DNA of 64,000 nucleotides from Arenibacter sp040216555 (GCA_040216555.1 JAVJOW010000029.1:1-64000), one strand, 5' to 3'; positions 9,716-18,760 are shown, numbered from the stretch's first letter. The notes: generated from the sequence alone by a model not told the origin. Made by a program: numbers and translations.

Positions 9716-10495
9716 TTATTTATTAAGCAAAGGAGCTGTCTGCTCAGCACTAGTTACCCCTGGCGGCAATTCTATTACTTTTAAATTCCTGAAATGAATC
9801 TCCGCACCTTCAGATTCGAGACAGAAATAACCTTTCTTTTGAGTGGATTTGGAAATACCATTTACAAATTTACCGTTAACAGAAAGTTTAATGACCCCAT
9901 CTACACAAACTACGTCATAGGTATTCCATTCTCCCTTTCCCTTACATCTATTCTCTATGGACTTACTTCTTTCCCCCCGTGGATTATCTGGTAGGGTCAC
10001 TACTCCCCCTACACCCCAAACTTCCCCATGAACATAGGCTATGGGTTGCTGAACACCATCTTTTGCATTTATGTTTACCCAATCCAATTCCAACATCTGG
10101 ATTTCCACACCGTCCGGCAATGGGGATTTCCCCTTTGGATCGGCACCGCTCCATGCAAATATTCCAGAATTGCCCCCTGCTTCCATATGTCGCCATTCTA
10201 CATGAAGAATAAAGTTTTCATATTGTTTCTCCGATCTTACTACCCCAATTGGATGGCCCAAGTTTACCAATACCCCATCTGCACCCACGGTCCACCCCTC
10301 TTTAACGGTATTCACATTGATCCATTTAATGGTAGATGCTTCTCCCGACTTCCCTGAAATTAAATTCTCCCAGGTATCCTCCTCGCCAAATTCAAATTCA
10401 AATGCTTCGTTCTGGGCCTCGGCCTGGTAAGCAATCATTACAATTAACAATGCCGTTAAAAGGGCAAATTTTCTCCTAATCGAAATTTTCTTCAT
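9716..10495 (-). CDS. Secreted DUF1080 (3-keto-disaccharide hydrolase family) protein
   Basis: 259 residues with a cleavable signal peptide (KFALLTALLIVMIAYQAEAQ). The rest is one DUF1080 domain, a concanavalin-like beta-sandwich: SGKSGEASTIKWINVNT, VVRSEKQYENFILHVEWRH, GGNSGIFAW, and the ENRCKGKGEWNTYDV region. Members act on glycosides oxidised at C3 and cleave the weakened glycosidic bond. It lies between the secreted Gfo/Idh/MocA oxidoreductase (upstream) and the MFS permease (downstream), the order expected for oxidation, cleavage and uptake. Periplasmic location is inferred from the signal peptide. Confidence 0.88.
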   Translation of the reverse strand: MKKISIRRKFALLTALLIVMIAYQAEAQNEAFEFEFGEEDTWENLISGKSGEASTIKWINVNTVKEGWTVGADGVLVNLGHPIGVVRSEKQYENFILHVEWRHMEAGGNSGIFAWSGADPKGKSPLPDGVEIQMLELDWVNINAKDGVQQPIAYVHGEVWGVGGVVTLPDNPRGERSKSIENRCKGKGEWNTYDVVCVDGVIKLSVNGKFVNGISKSTQKKGYFCLESEGAEIHFRNLKVIELPPGVTSAEQTAPLLNK

Positions 10496-10637
10496 ATTTT
10501 TTGGTTAAATTATTAATCAAAATAAAATAGCTGTTTAACAGATTACCGAACGCAGTTTTACGTTACAACAGAAAAAAGTATTCCCATAAAAATAGCAATT
10601 TTGAGGACTCTTCATCTCTAAATTGCTAAATCTATAA

Positions 10638-11945
10638 TTAGACCATTTTGGTGATGCCCGGAACCGCTATTCCTGGACCATCATATTTTAAATCCCAACT
10701 GTACTCATCGTTCTCGGGACCAAGGGTTACGTTGGAGTTCATTGCCTCTTCCCAACTGATCGTTTGTCCGGAATAAGCAGCATCCCTAGCCATTATGGCC
10801 ATCAAGGTACTATTGGCGGCCATTTCCCCATCGTTTATAGCAGTTCCCATACGAATGGATTTAAACAATCCGTCGTGCTCACTTTGGTACATGTCGTTTG
10901 ACTCCCCTTCATATTTCCATTCATTTTTGCCCCAAATCTCGTGCCTATTTCCCTGATAATATGCATTTCCCAGTGTGCCGGCGACTTCTACTGAGTTTCT
11001 GGACGAACCACCACTCAGTTGCCTTGTGGAAACATTTCCTTTTAAACCACCCCCATAATCAAACTCTACTGCAAAGTGGTCATAAATATTCCCATACTTT
11101 TTATCTGTACGCCACTGCCTTCCACCTACGCCGGTTGCACTCAATGGCATTCTTTCTCCCATGGCCCAGGAAATCATGTCTGTACTATGTACGAACATTT
11201 CTACAATAAAATCCCCGCTCAGCCAATTGTAATAATACCAGTTGCGCATTTTATATTGCATATCGTTCCAATCCGATTGGCGTTCTTTATGCCAAAGTTC
11301 ACCCCCATTTCTCACTGAGGAAATAGATTTTATTTCCCCTATATCTCCACCCAATACTTTTCCAAAAAGGGCCTGTTTCGGTAAATCATATCTAAAACAA
11401 AGGCCAGAAACTATGGAAAGATTCTTTTCTTTGGCTCTTTTTGCAGCTCCCAAGACTTTACGTATCCCAGGCGCATCCACGGCAACGGGTTTTTCATAAA
11501 ACACATGTTTGCCAGCGTCTATGGCCGCGCTAAAGTGTTTTGGCCTAAATCCTGGGGGCTCGGCCAAAAGCACAACATCTACACCGGAATCAATTAATTT
11601 TTGATATGCGTCAAAACCAACAAATTGCATTTCTTTTTTCACATCTGCTCGTTGCCCATGTTCTTTCTTCAACAATTCCAAAGAACTGGTCAATCTATCC
11701 TCAAAAATATCGGCCATAGCATGCAGCACTGTATCAGGGTCTGCACTAAGTGCCTGTGCGGCCGCACCCGTACCTCTACCACCACAACCTATCAAGCCAA
11801 CCTTCAAAACTTTATTCTGCGTAAGGAATGGATTTGCAAAACCCGCGTTTAGGGTCGCTGCACTGAAAAGCGTAGCGGCTCCCGCCTTTTTTATGAAGGA
11901 TCTTCGGTCAGAGCCTTCTAATGAAACAATACCTTTTTTAGTCAT
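10638..11945 (-). CDS. Secreted Gfo/Idh/MocA-family oxidoreductase (Tat-type signal)
   Basis: 435 residues from the ATG at 11945; an in-frame ATG 13 codons upstream is less likely because the Tat-like signal (DRRSFIKKAGAATLFSAATL) then sits near the end of the protein. The Rossmann motif GLIGCGGRGTGAAA binds NAD(P), and YEKPVAVD is the family's catalytic-lysine motif. C-terminal Gfo/Idh residues include WNDMQYKMRNWYYYNWLSGD and the FVHSTDM stretch. Tat-exported members carry a tightly bound cofactor and oxidise sugars or glycosides in the periplasm. As the first gene of the minus-strand run with DUF1080 and MFS genes, it probably makes the 3-keto-glycoside. Confidence 0.9.
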   Translation of the reverse strand: MTKKGIVSLEGSDRRSFIKKAGAATLFSAATLNAGFANPFLTQNKVLKVGLIGCGGRGTGAAAQALSADPDTVLHAMADIFEDRLTSSLELLKKEHGQRADVKKEMQFVGFDAYQKLIDSGVDVVLLAEPPGFRPKHFSAAIDAGKHVFYEKPVAVDAPGIRKVLGAAKRAKEKNLSIVSGLCFRYDLPKQALFGKVLGGDIGEIKSISSVRNGGELWHKERQSDWNDMQYKMRNWYYYNWLSGDFIVEMFVHSTDMISWAMGERMPLSATGVGGRQWRTDKKYGNIYDHFAVEFDYGGGLKGNVSTRQLSGGSSRNSVEVAGTLGNAYYQGNRHEIWGKNEWKYEGESNDMYQSEHDGLFKSIRMGTAINDGEMAANSTLMAIMARDAAYSGQTISWEEAMNSNVTLGPENDEYSWDLKYDGPGIAVPGITKMV

Positions 11946-12573
11946 AATTTTTAATTTAAATAACCCATATGCTGGGTAATACATCGTTAATATTCATTTT
12001 GTTCCGGCGAACAGGCCCGCAATAATCCTAGTTTTAATTGAAATTGGCAACCACTCCATTGGCCAACAGCTTCCATTGACCGAAAACAGCCTCTTAATAG
12101 TAAATTTTCTTGGTCCACCCTAGTCTTTACATAACGGATATTCCCACGACCAATAGCAAATAAGCACAAACTCTCAAAAGCCAAATACCTCAGTCGTTCA
12201 GCTTATGTTCCGTTAAGGGTGTCATTGTTATTCCAGCCCTAATCTTTCTGGATAGCTTAAGGCCAGAATAGATATAACTTTGGTTCAACTTTTTGGGATA
12301 GCCATTTCTTTGTAAGTCTGCTACCAACCAAATATAATAATTTATAGCGAACAAGTTGATGAGCAATACGTTATCGAAATAAAATATTTAGACGGCTCGG
12401 ATACAGTTTCTCTTCTCTTTGAACAATTTAATATTTATTGGTTTACTTTTACTAAAGATAGACTATTTGGATATACCTATAATTGCGTTTGTTTTGGTTT
12501 TGCCAAACAATATAACTTGCATGGTCCCACGCGAAATGGAATTGGGTAGCGTGCAACTATTAATAATACAGTA
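11946..12573. other. 628 bp divergent intergenic region
   Basis: Lies between the minus-strand oxidoreductase operon and the plus-strand TIM-barrel gene, so both promoters should be here. A 65-codon minus-strand frame (11987-12184) has no recognisable features and is not called. No repeat family member was recognised. Confidence 0.4.
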
Positions 12574-13461
12574 ATGAATATATATATATTTACATTCATA
12601 ATGTCAAGCCTGTTTTTGCTACCGCGGCCCACTATGGCACAAAAAAAACTTGATAACATTTTTTATTGTCAAAACACCCTCTGGGAATTTGAAAACAAAC
12701 CACAAACTCCTCAAGAAAAAGCGGAATTAATGAAAGTTATTGGCTTTGACGGATTGGAGGGTTTTGGCTATCAAGATTTTTTTGAACTAAAAATGGCCTT
12801 GGACAAAGAAGGACTAAGTATGCCGGTAAACTATGTGGAATTAACAGTAATGCCCAATGGAAAACTAAAAGGGAATTCTTTCAATGAAATTAAAGAAATG
12901 ATTAAATCATCCGATGAAGGTGCAATAATCTATTTTCATGTTAAAAACGATAGTTTTATGGATGATAGAGAGTCCGGTGATAAAATGCTGGTTCCAATAC
13001 TACGTGAACTTGCAGACTACTCCGCTTTATACAAAATAAAACTTTGCGTTTATCCGCACATAGGTCTGTATTGCGAGACCGTAGCGCATAGCGTAAAACT
13101 AGCATCCCTGGTAGATCGAAAAAATTATGGAGCTTCATTGAATCTATGTCACCTACTCAAGGTTGAGGGAACTGAAGGACTTGAAGATAAAGTTAAAGCG
13201 TTTGCCCCATGGTTATTTGCTGTCAATATTTGCGGTGCGGACGATGGAGATACTAAACATTATGATTGGAAAAGACTTATACAGCCTTTGGGTGAAGGAT
13301 CGTTTGACACTTATGGATTAGTTAAATTGCTAAAAGACAATGGTTACGATGGTCCTTTTGGTATACAATGCTATAATATTAAGGGTGAGGTTGTAAAAGT
13401 GCTTACACGAACAATGGAAGTTTGGAAAGAATACAAAAAGCGCTATGAAGATGGGAAATAA
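12574..13461 (+). CDS. Secreted sugar phosphate isomerase/epimerase-like TIM barrel
   Basis: 295 residues with a signal peptide (MNIYIFTFIMSSLFLLPRPTMAQ). The mature part resembles the xylose isomerase-like/AP endonuclease 2 barrel: GFDGLEGFGYQDF at the first strands, HIGLYCETVAHSVKLAS, GASLNLCHLLKVEG, VNICGADDG and GPFGIQCYNIKGE near the end. Family enzymes use a metal held by Glu, Asp and His residues at the barrel mouth to isomerise or epimerise sugars; secreted versions occur with Gfo/Idh and DUF1080 proteins. The gene is divergent from that cluster across a 628 bp gap. Exact substrate unknown. Confidence 0.82.
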   Translation: MNIYIFTFIMSSLFLLPRPTMAQKKLDNIFYCQNTLWEFENKPQTPQEKAELMKVIGFDGLEGFGYQDFFELKMALDKEGLSMPVNYVELTVMPNGKLKGNSFNEIKEMIKSSDEGAIIYFHVKNDSFMDDRESGDKMLVPILRELADYSALYKIKLCVYPHIGLYCETVAHSVKLASLVDRKNYGASLNLCHLLKVEGTEGLEDKVKAFAPWLFAVNICGADDGDTKHYDWKRLIQPLGEGSFDTYGLVKLLKDNGYDGPFGIQCYNIKGEVVKVLTRTMEVWKEYKKRYEDGK

Positions 13462-13903
13462 TTTAAATTTTAACCTAGATAGTGGGTAATTTGAAGAGAA
13501 CAATAAAAGCTTTTGTAAAAAAAGAAATAAAGGGAAACATTATTTTTAGCCACTATAATGCAATTCAGTTTTCATCCGCAGCCCCTTCATTATGATGGGA
13601 CTGACCAAGAAGCGACTCCTGATAGTACTTTTTTCCTAGCAGCACTAAATTTAAGATCCGTCCGCCGATCCACCATGGCAGTGAACTTCTTATTTGCCAA
13701 TTGTGAAAAAGACGAACCGTATATAAATAATGGTTGGGCTATAAGGGATTAGATGGGTACTGTACCGCTCCAGCTTTCTTTTGCCCCAATAGTTAAACAA
13801 TACGCCAGCTACCAAGATTCGAATTCGAAAACCTTAGCCGAAATAATTAAACCAAATACCACCGCTAATGTATAATCCAGTTTTAATTTCTTAGATTCAT
13901 TAT
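13462..13903. other. 442 bp gap, possible gene remnant
   Basis: A 64-codon open frame at 13558-13752 shows no domain, and another frame contains a short signal-like stretch (MTKKRLLIVLFS) that ends in a stop at once. This may be decayed coding DNA, but it cannot be assigned. Confidence 0.3.
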
Positions 13904-14827
13904 ATGTCAAATAAGCCTAAAATTAAAATCGCATTAATTGGATTAGGGAAGATTGCTCAAAAAGCCTATTTGCCAATTTTAGCAAATCATTCGAAAGTAG
14001 ATCCAATTCTTTGTACAAGAAATAATTTTACTTTAAACAAACTTTCCAATGAATATAGAATACACAGAACCTGCTCTAGTCTGGATGACCTAATACGCTC
14101 CAAACCAGATGCAGCAATGGTTCACAGTTCCACTGAAAGTCATGTACTTATTATCCCAAAATTGTTGGAAGCTAAAATTCCAGTTTTTGTGGACAAGCCA
14201 TTGAGCTATTCACTGGAAGAATCCGAAAGGATATTGGATATAGCCACAAAAAATAAAGTACCCCTGTATCTAGGATTTAACAGGAGGTTTGCTCCTCTAA
14301 TAAAATCATTATCAGAAGTACCGAACCCTATTCAAATATCGTGGCAAAAGAATAGGGTTGACCTTGCAGGCAATCCGCGAATTTTTATTTTTGATGATTT
14401 CATCCATGTAATTGATAGTCTTCGTTTTTTAGGTAAAGGGGCAGTTCGGAATATAAATGTGGTTTCTAGAGTTAAAGACGAAAAGCTAGAAAATATTCAG
14501 GTCCAATGGCAGCAAGGGGAAACGCTACTACTTGGAGGAATGAATAGAATTAGTGGTATTACTGAAGAAAAGATCGATTTTTTTTCAGTGGGGAATAAAT
14601 GGGTAATCAATAATTTAAATTCTGGTACCCATTTTACAAAGGAAGAAGAAAATACGTTGAAGTTTGGTGATTGGGAATCTACTTTATACAAACGAGGATT
14701 TGTACATATGATTGAAGATTGGATTAATGTTTTGGAAGAAAGAAACTATAATCCTGAATCAATAGAGGATATTTGGGAAACTCATCATTTATGCGAAACT
14801 ATCTTGAACAAAGTATTAATTAGCTAA
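13904..14827 (+). CDS. Cytoplasmic Gfo/Idh/MocA-family oxidoreductase
   Basis: 307 residues without a signal peptide. The Rossmann motif IALIGLGKIAQKAYL lies at the N-terminus, and the catalytic-lysine motif is VDKPLSYS (D instead of the usual E before KP). The C-terminal domain is short and includes FDDFIHVIDSLRFLG, which matches the MviM-like subgroup with the His of the HxxD motif. Substrate unknown. It starts with ATG at 13904 and is followed by a non-coding repeat-like patch, so it appears to be transcribed alone. It may act on a keto-sugar brought in by the neighbouring transport system, but that is only inferred from position. Confidence 0.82.
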   Translation: MSNKPKIKIALIGLGKIAQKAYLPILANHSKVDPILCTRNNFTLNKLSNEYRIHRTCSSLDDLIRSKPDAAMVHSSTESHVLIIPKLLEAKIPVFVDKPLSYSLEESERILDIATKNKVPLYLGFNRRFAPLIKSLSEVPNPIQISWQKNRVDLAGNPRIFIFDDFIHVIDSLRFLGKGAVRNINVVSRVKDEKLENIQVQWQQGETLLLGGMNRISGITEEKIDFFSVGNKWVINNLNSGTHFTKEEENTLKFGDWESTLYKRGFVHMIEDWINVLEERNYNPESIEDIWETHHLCETILNKVLIS

Positions 14828-15108
14828 AGCTACGGGTCACATACCTCATGGCCTGTTTATTTTAGAATAAGGCATTCATAAACCTCCTCCCTCTGGCGGG
14901 CCCTTGGCTATATCCCTTGCTTTGCTACGGGGATGCCGCCAAAGTCCCTGCCTATGGTCAGTCTTATTAGTTATACTCATAAAATTCCAACTGCTAAAAG
15001 GAAACATTTGAAAGAAAATATTTGCTATATTAGAGTAATAATCCGGATATAGGTACATGTTACTATAACCGTATGTTGCAGGTCTTTAATAAAGGAATTT
15101 AGGAATAA
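14828..15108. other. Intergenic region with a GC-rich hairpin-like patch
   Basis: About 280 bp. The patch around 14880-14945 is much richer in GC than its surroundings and contains complementary GGCGG/CCGCC and CCCTTG-type stretches, like small interspersed repeats. Near 15061 the words GTTACTATA and GTATGTTGCAGG occur, similar to the ends of R1 copies b and c. Confidence 0.4.
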
Positions 15109-15666
15109 ATGAAAAAGATCATTCTTTTCTTCCTCTTGCCAATGGTTATTGTAACCATTGCCTTATTCGTTCATGAAAGCATTCAGTTTAACGACTACCT
15201 ATCCTCTCCAGAAATGGAAACAAAAGAAATGAATATACCAATCAATCAAAATGCCCCGGTTAAATCAAAGGCAGAAATTGTCATCAATGCTCCTTCAGAA
15301 AAAGTTTGGCAGATATTAACAGCCATAAATGACTGGCCCACTTGGCAATCGGAAGTTACGGAATCGAATTTGAAAGAAGAACTAAAAGAAAGTACTAAAT
15401 TTAATTGGAAGGCTGGTGGATTATCATTTACCTCACAAATTCACACTATTGACCCTAAAATCAGATTTGGCTGGACAGGGAAAACCCTGGGTGCCAATGC
15501 AATCCATAATTGGTCCTTTAAAGATGAAGGAGAAAAAACCATAGTTTATGTTGAAGAGAGCTTACAGGGTGTGTTCCCTAGCCTTTTCAAAAAATATTTT
15601 CAAAAAAACATAGATGATGGTGTAAGGAAAAATTTGAGGGATCTAAAGCATGCAGCGGAAAAATGA
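15109..15666 (+). CDS. SRPBCC (START-like) family protein with N-terminal membrane anchor
   Basis: 185 residues. The first 25 residues are a membrane segment (KKIILFFLLPMVIVTIALFV). Residues about 55-185 form a polyketide cyclase/START-like fold: AEIVINAPSEKVWQILTAI, the tryptophan pair NDWPTWQSEV, FGWTGKTLG and ETLQGVFP-like (VEESLQGVFPSLF). This fold has a hydrophobic pocket and binds small ligands; many bacterial members have no known ligand. No operon partner: it is followed by a decayed gene and repeat DNA. Function not assignable beyond fold. Confidence 0.8.
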   Translation: MKKIILFFLLPMVIVTIALFVHESIQFNDYLSSPEMETKEMNIPINQNAPVKSKAEIVINAPSEKVWQILTAINDWPTWQSEVTESNLKEELKESTKFNWKAGGLSFTSQIHTIDPKIRFGWTGKTLGANAIHNWSFKDEGEKTIVYVEESLQGVFPSLFKKYFQKNIDDGVRKNLRDLKHAAEK

Positions 15667-15716
15667 AAAATTGCCCACAGCATCGGCTAAAAAAGCATGC
15701 GAACGAACAAGATAAA

Positions 15717-15906
15717 ATGAAATTTATGAATAGACTTTTTCATTGCTTCGTCGCAATCATCTCGTTCACGCCATTATTTGTTCAGTCTCAAAAAAAAATG
15801 GGGAAAGACCTATAATAGACAATTCATTTAGTGGTGCCGACGGTGTAAGACTCGCAGATGTTAATAACGATAACTTGATGGACATTGCCCCTTTCTGGAG
15901 CGAGCC
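15717..15906 (+). pseudogene. Decayed FG-GAP repeat protein fragment with frameshift
   Basis: The ATG at 15717 opens a signal peptide (MKFMNRLFHCF, then IISFTPLFVQSQ). The frame reaches a stop at 15813. Shifting frame at the run of nine A's (15790-15798) continues into ERPIIDNSFSGADGVRLADV and NNDNLMDI, which is the start of a secreted FG-GAP/VCBS family known from the Bacteroidota. Coding similarity then ends abruptly at about 15906, where a REP-like hairpin begins, so the gene is truncated as well as frameshifted. Confidence 0.6.
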
Positions 15907-15941
15907 TGCCTTAGTCGACCGACAGGCATCGTGCTCCTGCC
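15898..15941 (+). repeat. REP-like hairpin, family B
   Basis: GAGCGAGCCTGCC, a short loop with GTCGAC, then GACAGGCATCGTGCTC. The outer arms GAGC/GCTC and inner CCTG/CAGG pair. The same consensus occurs at 18761-18803 and 21295-21336, and in reverse orientation at 23851-23877 and 24042-24068. Confidence 0.65.
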
Positions 15942-15948
15942 ATAACAA

Positions 15949-16343
15949 CCCGCTACGCAAAGTATCCCGACTTTGAACACTTCCTCTACCTCCCCACCTC
16001 CAAGACTGGCCCCTTTTTCGCCTGATATACCCTAGGTGCGAACTTTAAAACTTTCAACATTAAACATTCAAACTTCCTTCCCTGAACCATGAACCTTGAA
16101 CATTATAACTCCACCGCCCGTTTGTCGGATATAAACGTACTTCATCGATAAACCAAATACTAAAACCAATATTTGCTAATTTAGAAGGTTAGAAACAAAC
16201 TCTTGGTTGTAGTACTCCCCCCGCTGCCCACAACTGAAGATTTTATTGGATTATTTGGAATTACAGAACACTAGAAAGTATTTAGGTGCTGGCTAGTTGG
16301 CTTGTAGTTTCATAAAAGAGGTATATAGTAACAAGTTACTATA
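15949..16343 (+). repeat. Dispersed intergenic element R1, copy b
   Basis: Full-length relative to copy c: it begins with CCCGCTACG and ends with a perfect palindrome TATAGTAAC-AA-GTTACTATA at 16324-16343. Internal landmarks match copies a and c in the same order and orientation. It starts 8 bp after the REP-like hairpin that truncates the FG-GAP gene and ends 35 bp before the start codon of the NERD gene. No ORF is conserved between copies, so it is not a protein-coding repeat. Confidence 0.8.
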
Positions 16344-16378
16344 GATGTACGCGGGCAATAATATGTAACCTAACCATC

Positions 16379-17443
16379 ATGGCAAGAATACTCGGCCAAG
16401 TTGAGTCTTTAAAATCTTTAAAGGCTGAATTGTACAAAAGGAATATCACAAGATTCAGTTCTGTTGGAGATATTAATAAGTTTTGTAAAGAGTTCCCAAA
16501 GGAGAAACAAATAGTATTGGAGTCCCAAGAGAATTCATTAATTGAAGAGATAAAACAAAAGTCCGAAAGAATAAGGGATAACGGCAATAGGCTTGAATTA
16601 GCAAGGAACAATGAGATTGGAAGATTAGATGCAAACATTGAGAATTATAAGAAGAGTAAGAAGAATTTAGAAAAGAAGAGAAGCAGTGCTTTTTTTCTTG
16701 TCCAGGTGATTTTGTTCTTTAAAATTAGGAAGCTTAATAAAAGGATATTGTATTTAACAGATAACTATGAGCTGATCATTAATAATTCTATTAGAGATAT
16801 TGAGAAAGAAATATTTCATGATTCCAATAGTCTTACTTACTTATCAGAAAACAAGCAAGAGGTAATACATGAAAGAAGCAAACCCGAAATTAATAAGCTA
16901 GAATATGCTAGAAAGACTATTGAAGAACTAAGGTCCTTGATAGCTGGTGCGGTTGGAGAAAGCTTAGTTGAAAAAGAAATAGCAAAGTTGTCAGATGATT
17001 ATACGCTTATAAATGATTATAATCTAAAATTTAAGTCTCCAGTCTATAACAGGAAAACTAACGATAGAATATACTCTATTCAGCTAGATCATCTACTTGT
17101 CTCCCAAGCAGGTATATTCATATTAGAGACGAAGAACTGGAGCAAGAAATCAATTAATTCCTTTGATCTAAGATCTCCTGTTGATCAAATTATAAGAACA
17201 AATTATGCATTGTTTGTAGTGGCAAACAATAAAATCCGCTTGGATAAACACCACTGGGGAACTAAACAGATACCCATAAGAAGCATAATTGTTATGATTC
17301 ACGCAAAACCAAAGGAAGAATTCAAATATGTTAAGGTTAAGCTGTTAAAAGAACTAAACAGTTATATAGAGTACTTTGACCCTATTCTTTCCAAAAGTGA
17401 GGTAGAAAGTGTTGCAAACTCATTACTCAGAAAAGGAAACTAA
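16379..17443 (+). CDS. NERD-domain protein with long coiled coil
   Basis: 354 residues, no signal peptide. Residues about 50-190 are charged and helical (repeats of EEIKQKSERIRDNG and ENYKKSKKNLEKKRS), interrupted by one hydrophobic patch (SAFFLVQVILFF) that may be a membrane hairpin. Residues about 195-340 form a NERD (nuclease-related) domain: GAVGESLVEKEIAKL, YNRKTNDRIYSIQLDHLLVS, and IFILETKNWSKKS, where the D and the E-x-K pair match the PD-(D/E)xK-like core. NERD proteins are linked to DNA processing and sometimes to phage defence. The gene is bracketed by two direct R1 copies (35 bp upstream, 5 bp downstream), which suggests it moved or was duplicated as a unit. Confidence 0.85.
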   Translation: MARILGQVESLKSLKAELYKRNITRFSSVGDINKFCKEFPKEKQIVLESQENSLIEEIKQKSERIRDNGNRLELARNNEIGRLDANIENYKKSKKNLEKKRSSAFFLVQVILFFKIRKLNKRILYLTDNYELIINNSIRDIEKEIFHDSNSLTYLSENKQEVIHERSKPEINKLEYARKTIEELRSLIAGAVGESLVEKEIAKLSDDYTLINDYNLKFKSPVYNRKTNDRIYSIQLDHLLVSQAGIFILETKNWSKKSINSFDLRSPVDQIIRTNYALFVVANNKIRLDKHHWGTKQIPIRSIIVMIHAKPKEEFKYVKVKLLKELNSYIEYFDPILSKSEVESVANSLLRKGN

Positions 17444-17448
17444 CATAC

Positions 17449-17833
17449 CCCGCTACGAAAAATCTCCCAACTTTGAGTCCTCCTCTACTTCCCGACCACA
17501 AAGTCCGGCCCCTTTTTCATCTGGTATACCCAAGGTGCGAACTTTAAAACTTTCAACATTAAACATTCAAACTTACTTCTTTGAACCTTGGACCTTGAAC
17601 ATTATAACTCCACCCGCTGTTTGTCGGATAAACCTGTATTTCATCGATTAAGCAAATACCAAAACCAATATTTATTAACTTAGAAGGTTAGAAACAAACT
17701 CCTGGTTGTAGTACTCCCCCCGCTGCCCAACACCGAAGATTTAATTGGAAAAATATAAGATACTAGAAGGTATTAGGTCCTTGCTGGTAGGTTTGTAATT
17801 TCATAAAATGAATATATAGTATCAAGTTACTAT
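17449..17833 (+). repeat. Dispersed intergenic element R1, copy c
   Basis: Closest relative of copy b, same orientation. It begins 5 bp after the NERD stop codon (CCCGCTACG at 17449) and ends at GTTACTAT just before TTTACATATGTTGGCGG; the terminal palindrome is present but imperfect (TATAGTATC-AA-GTTACTATT). The TraB/GumN gene starts 27 bp beyond it. Confidence 0.8.
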
Positions 17834-17860
17834 TTACATATGTTGGCGGTAATTAAAAAA

Positions 17861-18742
17861 ATGAAAATTAAAAAAATCATCATACTACTATTTTTAACAT
17901 TGACTTCAACTTATCTCATAGGTCAAATTGACAATGATACTCTAAGAGTTAAAACAATTCTCTTCAAAATAACTGGCCAAAATTCCAATACGACATCATA
18001 CCTTTTCGGAACCCATCATGCTTTTGGGAAATCGTTTTTTGATTCCTTAACAAAAGCTAACCAAGCCTTATCGTCCTGTGATTTATTGATAAAAGAAAAC
18101 CTAAACATTCCAGGAAAAATGGCTGAGGATATTATTAACCAAAGGACAATAACAACCAAATGGGATAAATATTTAAGTAAAAAAGACTTGAATTTCATTG
18201 AAAACCTCTTCGCTACGAGTCCTACTGATTATAACAAGATGACACCAACCGAGCTATATGTTTTTCTAAACAGACTTTTCAAACAACAGGTATGTTTAAA
18301 CAAAAGCTCTAACGATACCTCACTTTCTTTAGATGACTATATAGGTTCCAGGGCCATTGAACAAAATATAGAACTCTATGGGCTTGAAACAACCGAAAAG
18401 CAAATAGTCCTAATTAATAAAGATGTTGATGGAATGCCTCGGAAAAGACATAAAAAGAGACTTGCGAACATTTTTGATAAAATTAGAACTGAAAATTCAA
18501 ATTCTTGTGAAGAAACTGATTGGTATTCCAATATGGAAATAGACTTTAAATTCAATGAGACTTGCATAAATTCTCTTATTCTAACGGACAGAAACAATAA
18601 ATGGATGGGTAATATTAGAGAAAAGCTAGTATCAAATAACTGTTTTATTGCCGTTGGATTAAGTCATTTAATGTATCAATGCGGTTTAATAAACCAATTA
18701 AAGGAGCTTGGATATACCATTACTCCTATAGATGTAAAATAA
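17861..18742 (+). CDS. TraB/GumN family protein, secreted
   Basis: 293 residues from the ATG at 17861; an ATG seven codons upstream falls inside a conserved repeat-edge motif and is less likely. A signal peptide (MKIKKIIILLFLTLTSTYLIGQ) is followed by a TraB/GumN domain: TTSYLFGTHHAFGKSF carries the GTHH motif, CDLLIKEN the conserved acidic position (usually E-x), and CFIAVGLSHLMYQCGLINQL the C-terminal GxSHL motif with the GL(I)-x-L stretch. Related proteins in the Tiki/TraB group are metallo-peptidase-like. Role in this organism unknown. Single gene, followed by a REP-like hairpin. Confidence 0.85.
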   Translation: MKIKKIIILLFLTLTSTYLIGQIDNDTLRVKTILFKITGQNSNTTSYLFGTHHAFGKSFFDSLTKANQALSSCDLLIKENLNIPGKMAEDIINQRTITTKWDKYLSKKDLNFIENLFATSPTDYNKMTPTELYVFLNRLFKQQVCLNKSSNDTSLSLDDYIGSRAIEQNIELYGLETTEKQIVLINKDVDGMPRKRHKKRLANIFDKIRTENSNSCEETDWYSNMEIDFKFNETCINSLILTDRNNKWMGNIREKLVSNNCFIAVGLSHLMYQCGLINQLKELGYTITPIDVK

Positions 18743-18760
18743 AAGCTCCTACTAACCTTC

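Noticed and set aside
11987..12184. 65-codon minus-strand open frame upstream of the Gfo/Idh gene
   Set aside because: Lies in a promoter region, with no motif and no signal peptide.
13558..13752. 64-codon open frame
   Set aside because: No domain, no signal, no conserved pattern; may be decayed DNA.
15949..17833. Idea that R1 is a known insertion sequence
   Set aside because: No transposase ORF, no target-site duplication could be seen and no terminal inverted repeats around the entire unit.
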